NCBI GenBank assembly: GCA_028687415.1
Contig: JAQUAC010000153.1
Span: 1-5,782, forward strand
Source of the DNA: Acidocella sp.
Lineage (GTDB): Bacteria > Pseudomonadota > Alphaproteobacteria > Acetobacterales > Acetobacteraceae
Direction: 5' to 3'
Length of the DNA: 5,782 nucleotides
Below, piece after piece: positions 1 through 5,435 of the stretch (position 1 is its first letter; the number at the start of each line of letters is the position of its first letter). The translations under genes were made by a program, and so were the position numbers. The notes beneath the pieces are model-generated. The model saw nothing but the letters and a program-made list of their open reading frames with translations, did not search any database and was not told the DNA's origin.

Positions 1-127
1 GCGCCAGGATCACCGCGCGGCGCTGGCGCTTGAGGTCCAGGATCGCCAGCGCGTCCTCCTCCATGGTCGCCCATTCAACGGGCGGGATAACACGGGAAAC
101 GCGGTTGTAGAGCTGGTCGAGCGGCAT
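1..127 (-). CDS. nadA: Quinolinate synthase NadA, N-terminal fragment (runs off the left edge)
   Basis: The minus strand from 127 encodes 42 residues before the window ends. They begin MPLDQLYNRVSRVIPP and end LDLKRQRRAVILA. The final stretch matches the conserved NadA N-terminal segment (ILxLKxxRxAVILAHxYQ), just before the first substrate-binding residues of this [4Fe-4S] enzyme. NadA condenses iminoaspartate with dihydroxyacetone phosphate to make quinolinate in cytosolic de novo NAD synthesis. The start is well supported: GGGGAG (135-140) lies 7 bases upstream of the ATG and directly abuts the operator palindrome at 141-161. The cluster cysteines lie outside the window, so the call rests on the N-terminus plus the neighbouring NadQ-like regulator. 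nadB and nadC would be expected further left, but this cannot be seen. Confidence 0.82.
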   Translation of the reverse strand, partial: MPLDQLYNRVSRVIPPVEWATMEEDALAILDLKRQRRAVILA

Positions 128-140
128 GTCTTTGCTCCCC

Positions 141-161
141 TTATACTCAACATGAGTATAA
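141..161 (-). promoter_or_regulatory. Operator palindrome 1 of nadA (probable NadQ site, proximal)
   Basis: A perfect inverted repeat: TTATACTCA, spacer ACA, TGAGTATAA, so both 9-base arms pair exactly. It ends one base before the nadA ribosome binding site. On the minus strand its left arm contains TATACT, a 5/6 match to a -10 hexamer, at a distance from the ATG that would give a short leader. A bound protein would therefore cover the promoter or start site, which fits repression. The assignment to NadQ is an inference from the adjacent regulator gene and the NAD-synthesis target. Confidence 0.85.
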
Positions 162-176
162 ATTGATGGAGCGCGC

Positions 177-197
177 TTATACTCAAGCTGAGTATAA
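177..197 (-). promoter_or_regulatory. Operator palindrome 2 of nadA (probable NadQ site, distal)
   Basis: A second perfect copy with the same arms: TTATACTCA, spacer AGC, TGAGTATAA. Its centre is 36 bp from that of the first copy. Only the three spacer bases differ (ACA versus AGC), so the arms are the conserved recognition element. On the minus strand its right half gives TTGAGT, a weak -35-like hexamer 20 bases from TATACT in palindrome 1. The core promoter thus seems embedded between and within the two operators. Two sites suggest cooperative binding of regulator dimers. Confidence 0.85.
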
Positions 198-258
198 AGG
201 TGCAAGGGTTTTTTGCGCAGGGCAGCCCGCTGCTCTGTTTACAACGAAGGCTTAACGG

Positions 259-1143
259 CTACCTGACCAGGGGCAGCTTGGTGCCGGTAAAGCCGCGCTC
301 TTCCAGCACGGCGGGGCGGAAGCGGAACAGCTTGGCGGGCCGCCCCGCAAGGCCGGAAGTGAATTTTCCGGTTTCCTCCACCAGTTCCTGCTGCTCGATC
401 AGGCGACGGAAATTCGGCTTGTGCAGGCTCTGCCCGGCCAGCGCCTCCATGGTCTGCTGCAACTCCAGCAAAGTGAAATCGCGCGGCAGCAATTCGAAAA
501 CCACCGGGCGGTATTTGATCTTGGCGCGCAACCGGGCAATGGCGGTGGCCAGAATGCGGCGGTGGTCGTGGGTCATCTCCGCCCCCGGCACCAGGGGCAT
601 CTCAACCGCGCCGCCGCGCCGCGCCTCGGGCACCAACCCCGCCTCCCACAGCAGCTCGTAGCGTTGCAGCACCAGCTCCTCGTTCCAGCCGCGCCCGGCA
701 CCACCGAACAAGCCGGAGACGCGCAGATGCCGCGCCGCGTCCTCCCTTGCCCATACGGCCAAACCCGGCAGCAGGGCCTCTGCCGCCGCGACGCCCTGGC
801 GCCGGTCCTCCCATGGGAAATACTCGTACCAGCTGCGCCAAATGGCACCAGGATATTCCGCCGCCGCTGCCTCGCGGCTCAGGCCCAGATAAGAGATGGA
901 GATGCTCCGCGCCGCATCCCGCTGCTGGTCGGCAAAGGTGTAGAGCTGTTCGGCATAGCCCAGCGGATGATGCGTCTGCCGCTCCACCCAGGCCCGCAGC
1001 CCCGATTGCAAAGAACGGTGCCCGGATTCCAGCGGGCCAGATGGCAGGGCAAAGCCGGATTCAATGGTGAGCACGCGCGGATCGCCATCGGTTACGGCGA
1101 CCAGCACCGCGATCAGCTCCACTTGCACCGGTTCATTCCGCAT
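259..1143 (-). CDS. nadQ: NadQ-like Nudix-related transcriptional regulator of NAD biosynthesis
   Basis: From ATG 1143 the product is 294 residues. The N-terminal region (about 6-110) resembles the Nudix-like half of NadQ/NrtR regulators: VELIAVLVAVTD, PRVLTIESGFALPSGPLESGHRSL, then RAWVERQT and GYAEQLYTF. The canonical Nudix box (GX5EX7REUXEEXGU) is degenerate, keeping only scattered residues such as the R and E of RAWVERQT. The domain therefore probably senses an NAD-related ligand rather than hydrolysing one. The C-terminal part (about 213-285) looks like a winged helix: FTLLELQQTMEAL, KPNFRRLI, then GRPAKLFRFR. It lies upstream of nadA on the same strand, with two identical palindromes between them, and it probably represses nadA. 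The start is uncertain. ATG 1143 fits the domain boundary, but its AAGGAGG is only one base away; ATG 1188 and TTG 1206 are in-frame alternatives (309 and 315 residues). Confidence 0.75.
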   Translation of the reverse strand: MRNEPVQVELIAVLVAVTDGDPRVLTIESGFALPSGPLESGHRSLQSGLRAWVERQTHHPLGYAEQLYTFADQQRDAARSISISYLGLSREAAAAEYPGAIWRSWYEYFPWEDRRQGVAAAEALLPGLAVWAREDAARHLRVSGLFGGAGRGWNEELVLQRYELLWEAGLVPEARRGGAVEMPLVPGAEMTHDHRRILATAIARLRAKIKYRPVVFELLPRDFTLLELQQTMEALAGQSLHKPNFRRLIEQQELVEETGKFTSGLAGRPAKLFRFRPAVLEERGFTGTKLPLVR

Positions 1144-1144
1144 C

Positions 1145-1151
1145 CCTCCTT
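1145..1151 (-). promoter_or_regulatory. Strong Shine-Dalgarno at the nadQ start, unusually placed
   Basis: AAGGAGG on the minus strand is a near-perfect Shine-Dalgarno. It is one base from the in-frame ATG at 1143, which is too close for efficient use. It is 8 bases (optimal) from an out-of-frame ATG at 1136, which opens a seven-codon frame (MNRCKWS, stop at 1115-1113) overlapping the nadQ start. The in-frame GTG at 1128 is 16 bases away. Confidence 0.5.
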
Positions 1152-1184
1152 GTCGCGCATCCGTGGGCGTGGCGGCAAGCGGGG

Positions 1185-1216
1185 ACATTACTTTTATCGC
1201 CTTCAATGTTATAAAT
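1185..1216. promoter_or_regulatory. Compact divergent promoter region between nadQ and the LysR gene
   Basis: This short AT-rich stretch sits in otherwise GC-rich DNA. On the plus strand TATAAA (1210-1215) is a 5/6 match to a -10 hexamer, only 5 bases before the LysR ATG. On the minus strand TATAAC (1213-1208) is an equally good -10 for nadQ. An interrupted inverted repeat, ACATT (1185-1189) and AATGT (1205-1209), spans the region and could be a LysR-type operator. No convincing -35 was found on either strand. Confidence 0.4.
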
Positions 1217-1220
1217 CCGC

Positions 1221-2159
1221 ATGTCCCGGCTTGATACAGTCGATCTGCGCCTGCTGCGCGTGTTTGCCACGGTGGTGGAGGCGCGCGGCTTTACCGCCGC
1301 CCAGACGGTGCTGAATGTCAGCGCCTCAACCATCAGCAACCAGATCGCGGCGCTGGAAACCCGGCTGGGGGTAAAATTATGCCAGCGCGGCCGGGCCGGG
1401 TTCAAGCTCACCGAGGACGGCGCCACGATCTTCTCCGAGACGCAGAAACTTTTCTCCGCCATCGACAGTTTCGACGTGCGGGCCAGCGCGCTGCGGGCGC
1501 GCATTCGTGGCAGCCTTGTCATCGGGTTGGTGGACAACACCATCAGCGATCCAGATGCAAAAATCGCCCCGCTACTGAAACAGTTTTCTGAAACCATGAG
1601 CGATGTGCAACTGACGGTCGAGGTAAAATCCCCCAACGAGCTGCTGCGCGACATTCTGGACGGAAAGATCCATGTCGCCATCGGCAGCTTTCCGAAGCTG
1701 CTGCTGGGGCTGACCTATGTGCCGTTATATGAGGAGATGCATCAATTCTATTGCGGCTGGCGGCACCCGCTCTTCACCGCGCCCGCTACCCAAATCAGCC
1801 TGGAGGCGATCTCTCAGCACCGGCTGGTGTCGCGCGGCTATTGGGGCTCGCGCGACACCAAGCGCATCCGCAACGAACGCGCCAGCGCCACTGTGAACAC
1901 CATGGAGGCAGCGGCACAACTCATTCTCTCCGGCGTGTATCTCGGCTATCTGCCAGTGCATTACGCGGCGCGCTGGGTGCGGCAGGAAGAGATGAAACCG
2001 CTGCTGACCGGCGGGCTGTGCTATTCCGCGCCTTTCGGGATCGCCTATGACGAAACTAAGGCCACACTGCCGCCGGTGAGGCTGTTCATCGCCCAGGCGC
2101 GGGCCTTGCTGGGGCAGAGCGCGCCCGCAAGCGCACCGGCGCTGCGCAGCCGGGGTTAG
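1221..2159 (+). CDS. LysR-type transcriptional regulator
   Basis: The product has 312 residues, a normal length for the LysR family. Residues about 7-66 form the winged helix-turn-helix: VDLRLLRVFATVVEARGF, then AAQTVLNVSASTISNQIAAL as the recognition unit, then LETRLGVKLCQRG and FKLTEDG. A linker helix follows (about 70-92). From about 96 (GSLVIGLVDN) the periplasmic-binding-like effector domain runs to near the C-terminus, including LLRDILDGKIHVAIGSFP and the late ATVNTMEAAAQLILSGVYLGYLP. It is divergent from nadQ and convergent with folB, so position gives no clear target; LysR regulators often control the divergent gene or themselves. No Shine-Dalgarno precedes ATG 1221, and a -10-like TATAAA ends 5 bases before it, so the mRNA may be leaderless. 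The effector cannot be named. The C-terminal tail is Ala/Ser/Arg-rich and low in complexity. Confidence 0.93.
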   Translation: MSRLDTVDLRLLRVFATVVEARGFTAAQTVLNVSASTISNQIAALETRLGVKLCQRGRAGFKLTEDGATIFSETQKLFSAIDSFDVRASALRARIRGSLVIGLVDNTISDPDAKIAPLLKQFSETMSDVQLTVEVKSPNELLRDILDGKIHVAIGSFPKLLLGLTYVPLYEEMHQFYCGWRHPLFTAPATQISLEAISQHRLVSRGYWGSRDTKRIRNERASATVNTMEAAAQLILSGVYLGYLPVHYAARWVRQEEMKPLLTGGLCYSAPFGIAYDETKATLPPVRLFIAQARALLGQSAPASAPALRSRG

Positions 2160-2566
2160 GGGGCGGCGCAGATCAGTGTGATGCCAACCGCTTCGACATT
2201 CTCATATACATCCAGCTTCTCGACCCTAACCTCAGCCCGACGCACACGCTCATCGGCCAGGCAGACATCCATGATGCGCTCGCCCAGCGTCTCCACCAGC
2301 TGAATATGCCCGGCTTCACAAAGATTGCGCACGGCACTGACGATTTCATCGTAGCATACGACGTTACGCAGATCGTCATGCAGCGAGGCAGTGGGCGGCT
2401 GCACGTCCAGCTCGATATTGATGCGCACGCGCTGGCGCCCCATTTTCTCATGCGCATGCACGCCGATGCGTGTCATAAGCACGAGGTCGCGAATGAAAAC
2501 ACGACGGACCTGCATGCAGGAATTCCGATAAAGCCTCTGCACCGGAAGGCCGAGCATCTGCTGCAT
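2156..2566 (-). CDS. folB: Dihydroneopterin aldolase FolB
   Basis: FolB cleaves 7,8-dihydroneopterin to 6-hydroxymethyl-7,8-dihydropterin and glycolaldehyde in cytosolic folate synthesis. The core VRRVFIRDLVLMTRIGVHAHE follows the family pattern. The four residues known to matter in FolB all appear to be present: the Glu of GVHAHE, the Tyr of CYDEIV, the Glu of QLVETLGERI and the Lys of RVEKLD. From ATG 2566 the product is 136 residues, preceded by GAGGA about 10 bases upstream. An internal ATG at 2515 gives 119 residues, closer to the usual length of about 120, but has a poorer binding site. The first 17 residues show no family similarity, so the start is undecided. The stop overlaps that of the LysR gene by four bases, tail to tail, with no terminator between. 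FolX-type epimerase activity cannot be excluded. Confidence 0.9.
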   Translation of the reverse strand: MQQMLGLPVQRLYRNSCMQVRRVFIRDLVLMTRIGVHAHEKMGRQRVRINIELDVQPPTASLHDDLRNVVCYDEIVSAVRNLCEAGHIQLVETLGERIMDVCLADERVRRAEVRVEKLDVYENVEAVGITLICAAP

Positions 2567-2614
2567 TCTGTCTCATTCCTCGGCGGCATGGTGGGGGCTG
2601 ATACGAGCTTGACA

Positions 2615-2643
2615 ATGCTACCGCCATGCGTTTCAAAGATCAA
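2615..2643 (-). promoter_or_regulatory. Candidate folB promoter
   Basis: On the minus strand TTGATC (2643-2638, 4/6 to TTGACA) is followed after exactly 17 bases by TAGCAT (2620-2615, 4/6 to TATAAT). This would start transcription near 2608, about 40 bases before ATG 2566. The AT-rich tract just upstream (2644-2760) could act as an UP element. Confidence 0.35.
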
Positions 2644-2923
2644 CTTTAAAGAAACTAATTTTCTTCAAAAGATAATTTAAAGCCTCCATCGGCGGATTAA
2701 TAGTTTCTCTCAACTAAAATTTTATGCCTAAAGATAAATTTTTTGTTGCAACGCGGTATATTTCACCATAGCCTCGCGCCGTCGCTGTGACACTGTCAGC
2801 TTGTGGAGATGCCGCCCCGGAACATCAACCCGACAAAGCCCACGCCTATAGTCTGAAGCCATTTCCCTCAGCATGCGGGTTGTTCCAAAAACACCACTTC
2901 CATGCTGCCGCTCATTAAAACGC

Positions 2924-2927
2924 GAGG
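2924..2927 (+). promoter_or_regulatory. Ribosome binding site of tmm
   Basis: GAGG lies 8 bases before ATG 2936 and supports that start. The AT-rich spacer (CATAATAT) should keep the site unstructured. Confidence 0.65.
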
Positions 2928-2935
2928 CATAATAT

Positions 2936-4279
2936 ATGACACTTCGAATTGCGATCATCGGCGCCGGCCCCAGCGGGCTGGCACAGCTTCGGGCCTTTGA
3001 GTCCGCCGAACGGCAGGGGATCGAGATCCCTGAAGTCGTGTGCTTTGAAAAACAGGAAGATTGGGGCGGCATGTGGAACTACACATGGCGCACCGGGCTC
3101 GATGAATACGGTGAACCCGTGCATGCCTCCATGTACCGCTACCTCTGGTCCAACGGCCCGAAGGAAGCGCTGGAATTTGCTGATTACTCCTTCGAGGAGC
3201 ATTTCGGCCGCCCCATCCCCTCCTATCCGCCGCGGGAAGTGCTTTGGGATTACATTGTCGGCCGCGTGAAAAAAGGCAATCTTCGCCGCTTCATTCGTTT
3301 CCGTGCTCCGGTACGCGATGTGACCTATGATGATGCCACCGGCAAGTTCACCGTCACCGTGCGCGACCTCGAAAAAGACCATGTGTATTCCGAGGTGTTC
3401 GATTATGTTGTGGTTGCCTCCGGGCATTTCTCCACGCCGAACGTGCCCGACTTCCCCGGCCTCAGCAAATTCCCCGGCCGTGTGCTGCACGCACATGATT
3501 TCCGCGATGCCCGCGAGTTCACCGGCAAGCGCGTGCTCTGTGTCGGCAGTTCATACTCCTCCGAGGATATCGGCACACAATCATATAAATACGGCGCCAA
3601 GGAAATCATCTTCAGCTACCGCAGCAAGCCCATGGGCTTCGCCTTCCCCGAGGCGTTCTCTGAAGTGCCACTACTGCTGAAGGTTGAAGGCAATACGGCG
3701 TTCTTCAAGGATGGCACAACGCGCGAGGTGGATGTTATCGTGCTGTGCACGGGCTACCAGCACTACTTCCCCTTCCTGCCGGATGAGTTGCGCCTGAAGA
3801 CGAATAACCGCCTCTGGCCGCTTGGCCTCTATAAGGGCGTGGTCTGGGAGAAGAACCCGAAGCTGATGTATCTCGGCATGCAGGACCAGTACTACACCTT
3901 CAACATGTTCGATGCCCAGGCCTGGTTTGCGCGCGACGTGATGCTCGGCAAGGTCAACCTCCCCTCCTACGAGGAAATGCACGCCGACTCTCTGGCCTGG
4001 CGCGAGAAGGAAGAGGCCAGTGAAACCGCTTCCGACGATATCGACTTCCAGTGCGCCTATATCCGTGACCTCATCGACCGTACCGACTACCCGGATTTCA
4101 AGCCGGAAATCATGGCCGAGCAGTTCAAGGAATGGAAGCACCACAAAGAGGAGGACGTGCTGACCTACCGTCACCACAGCTTCCGCTCCACCCTGACCGG
4201 CAACATGGCACCACCTCTGAAGACGACCTGGATGCAACAGACGGATGACAGCCTTACAGCCTTCCTCGCCAACAACTGA
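2936..4279 (+). CDS. tmm: Flavin-containing monooxygenase, trimethylamine monooxygenase (Tmm) type
   Basis: The 447-residue product has the length and sequence of bacterial Tmm, which uses FAD, NADPH and O2 to convert trimethylamine to its N-oxide; family members also oxidise dimethyl sulfide and indole. FAD-binding GAGPSG is at residues 10-14, close to the N-terminus, with no signal peptide, so the enzyme is cytosolic. The FMO fingerprint FxGxxxHxxxF is at 179-189 (F179, G181, H185, F189). The NADPH Rossmann motif is GSSYSS at 204-209, and the late LCTGY motif is at 270-274. Asn73 in YLWSNGPKE is the conserved FMO asparagine, and Tyr207 matches the tyrosine described as typical of Tmm. Segments such as WNYTWRTGLDEYGEPVH and MQDQYYTFNMFDAQAW are, from memory, strongly Tmm-like. 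Ser209 sits where relatives usually have Ala. The gene stands alone on its strand, ends in a strong terminator, and faces a putative dimethylamine demethylase operon. The substrate is inferred. Confidence 0.92.
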   Translation: MTLRIAIIGAGPSGLAQLRAFESAERQGIEIPEVVCFEKQEDWGGMWNYTWRTGLDEYGEPVHASMYRYLWSNGPKEALEFADYSFEEHFGRPIPSYPPREVLWDYIVGRVKKGNLRRFIRFRAPVRDVTYDDATGKFTVTVRDLEKDHVYSEVFDYVVVASGHFSTPNVPDFPGLSKFPGRVLHAHDFRDAREFTGKRVLCVGSSYSSEDIGTQSYKYGAKEIIFSYRSKPMGFAFPEAFSEVPLLLKVEGNTAFFKDGTTREVDVIVLCTGYQHYFPFLPDELRLKTNNRLWPLGLYKGVVWEKNPKLMYLGMQDQYYTFNMFDAQAWFARDVMLGKVNLPSYEEMHADSLAWREKEEASETASDDIDFQCAYIRDLIDRTDYPDFKPEIMAEQFKEWKHHKEEDVLTYRHHSFRSTLTGNMAPPLKTTWMQQTDDSLTAFLANN

Positions 4280-4285
4280 AGCCAC

Positions 4286-4314
4286 AAAACCTGGGGAATT
4301 TCCCCAGGTTTTTT
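4286..4314 (+). terminator. Intrinsic terminator of tmm
   Basis: A perfect inverted repeat centred on 4299 (arms 4286-4298 and 4300-4312) contains the GC core CCTGGGG / CCCCAGG. It begins 7 bases after the tmm stop and runs into six Ts (4309-4314). The four As at the left end give four Us on the opposite strand, so weak termination of minus-strand transcripts is also possible. Confidence 0.93.
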
Positions 4315-4327
4315 ATACACCATACAC

Positions 4328-4360
4328 AAAAAAGGGGCGCTCCATCACGGAGCGCCCCTT
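4328..4360 (-). terminator. Intrinsic terminator of the demethylase operon
   Basis: A 12-bp perfect stem (AAGGGGCGCTCC at 4332-4343 with its complement at 4349-4360) closes a 5-base loop. Read on the minus strand it starts 16 bases after the stop codon at 4377 and ends in a run of six Us (4333-4328). On the plus strand ATTTTT follows two bases after the stem, so it could back up tmm termination too. Confidence 0.92.
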
Positions 4361-4376
4361 GATTTTTGCCGCCGTG

Positions 4377-5432
4377 TCAGAGGCTGGTCTGTTCCGCCGC
4401 AATGCCCTGGTTCAGCTCCCGCCCATCATCGAACTGTGCAAGATAGTCGATGATGAACTGCCGGTAGCGCGTCATACCCTTATACTCGGCAATCTGCGGA
4501 TTCAGGTCGCGGATGACGCGGTGCATGCGGATGGCCCATTTGCGCACCCGCGCCAATTCTTCCAGCCGGATGAGATAACCCCGGATGCCGAACAGGATCG
4601 CATTACTGCGCGGCAGGCGCGTCAAGGTTTGCAACTCTACGCGCAGGCACAGGCGCTCGCCGACATTCTCTGGCGTGATCGCGGCTTTCTCCGGCCCCCA
4701 GGCCGGGTAATTCTCCGGCGAGGTATCCAAACGCGGATTCGCCGTGAGCGTCCAGTTCAACCGGCGCACCGGCTTGCCCAATTGCAGGCGCAGCAGATAT
4801 TGCAGCGCACGGTCGAACACACCCATCTCATGTGCCAGCGGCACCGGGCCGTGCCATTCGGTGAAGGACATGCCTACATCGAAGTTCAGCGACCAATCCG
4901 CCTGCGAGGTGACCATGCCGCCATCCATGTAGAGCATGTTTTCACGCTGATCTTGCAACGAAAAATCACCCTGCACCTGTCTGGCGATGTATTCGAACGG
5001 ACCGTAAGGCAGTGTCTCCGCCTTGCCGAAGGTGAAGTGCTGGTCGATGTTCAGCGGCCGGTTGACCCAGTGCCACTCATCGCCATTCTTGGTCAGCGAG
5101 AAATGCTGCGGATAGTCAAGCGTTAAGCTCTCCATCAGCAATTCCAGCGTGTCCCACTCGGCTTCCGCCATATGTGGCAGCACCTGGCAGCGCAGCGGGT
5201 CATCCGCCAGCGTAATGGCGCGGTCCGCCATGTCGCCAACGTAATGCTCGTCGAGGTCGAAGGTCGCCTGGAAGGCAACCGTCTCCCCGCCGCGCACATG
5301 CGGCTCCATGTTCACGGAGTACATATAATTATCGTCTGGGAAAGGGAATGGAAAGCGCAGGATCGCATCATCCGAATTTCGGAAGGTGTAATCACCGCGA
5401 TAAGTTTCGGCAGGCTTGATGTTGAGGTCCAT
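4377..5432 (-). CDS. Heme-dependent oxidative N-demethylase alpha subunit-like protein (DUF3445 family)
   Basis: The 351-residue product fits the DUF3445 / HODM alpha family, whose characterised member is a PAS-like-fold heme protein that oxidatively demethylates dimethylamine. Recognisable segments, in order: WHWVNRPLNIDQHF (about 120-133), VQGDFSLQDQRENMLYMDGGMV (about 153-174), then WSLNFDVGMSFTEWHGPVP (180-198), LNWTLTANPRLD (225-236), and LRVELQTLTRLPRSNAILFGIRGYL (263-287), the usual LRxExQTLxRLP block. No signal peptide or membrane segment is seen. It starts 3 bases after the stop of the reductase gene and has a poor Shine-Dalgarno, so translational coupling is likely. It is the last gene of its operon, just before a terminator. 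Related clusters in methylamine-using bacteria are called dmm (dimethylamine monooxygenase); I do not assign a subunit letter. The heme ligand cannot be identified by eye, and the substrate is inferred from the family and the facing tmm. Confidence 0.85.
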   Translation of the reverse strand: MDLNIKPAETYRGDYTFRNSDDAILRFPFPFPDDNYMYSVNMEPHVRGGETVAFQATFDLDEHYVGDMADRAITLADDPLRCQVLPHMAEAEWDTLELLMESLTLDYPQHFSLTKNGDEWHWVNRPLNIDQHFTFGKAETLPYGPFEYIARQVQGDFSLQDQRENMLYMDGGMVTSQADWSLNFDVGMSFTEWHGPVPLAHEMGVFDRALQYLLRLQLGKPVRRLNWTLTANPRLDTSPENYPAWGPEKAAITPENVGERLCLRVELQTLTRLPRSNAILFGIRGYLIRLEELARVRKWAIRMHRVIRDLNPQIAEYKGMTRYRQFIIDYLAQFDDGRELNQGIAAEQTSL

Positions 5433-5435
5433 GGC

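Larger units (their letters stand above)
2567..2935. other. Gene-free intergenic region with an AT-rich island, between divergent folB and tmm
   Basis: These 369 bases carry no gene I can support. Positions 2631-2760 are about 28% GC by my count, sharply below the flanks. Within them are an 8-base inverted repeat, AGAAACTA (2650-2657) and TAGTTTCT (2701-2708), and repeated TCAACT (2640-2645 and 2710-2715). Positions 2761-2935 return to mixed composition and hold a small palindrome, TGACA-C-TGTCA (2788-2798), a possible regulator site. The tmm promoter should lie here, but no clear -35/-10 pair was found; TATAGT (2847-2852) is the best lone -10. A 43-codon frame from GTG 2787 to 2918 resembles nothing I know. 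Confidence 0.6.

Noticed and set aside
209..233. GC-rich hairpin beside a run of six identical bases downstream of nadQ
   Set aside because: Read on the nadQ strand the hairpin is followed by As, not Us, and on the plus strand the T-run comes before it, so it is not an intrinsic terminator.
421..1314. Long plus-strand open frame opposite nadQ
   Set aside because: It is antisense to a gene with clear domain similarity, has a low-complexity Arg/Gln/Pro-rich product, and overlaps the LysR start. It is a by-product of high GC.
2509..2526. Overlapping perfect palindromes CCTGCATGCAGG and GGAATTCC
   Set aside because: They lie within the folB N-terminal coding region, are made of common restriction-site words, and have no partner copies; chance is the simpler explanation.
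2609..2614. Perfect TTGACA on the plus strand
   Set aside because: No acceptable -10 hexamer at 16-18 bases, and it is more than 300 bases from tmm.
2728..2880. Minus-strand frame whose end reads like a basic protein tail
   Set aside because: No ribosome binding site, extends upstream into antisense of tmm, and resembles no family I recognise; a gene remnant is possible but unsupported.
3671..4285. Minus-strand open frame opposite the end of tmm
   Set aside because: Antisense shadow of a confidently identified enzyme, with no supporting ribosome binding site or similarity.
4480..4487. TTATACTC, matching half of the nadA operator
   Set aside because: Only a half-site inside a coding region, with no second arm.
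4245..5126. Long plus-strand open frame opposite the demethylase subunit
   Set aside because: It starts inside tmm, crosses both terminators and is antisense to a recognisable gene; its product has no family features.
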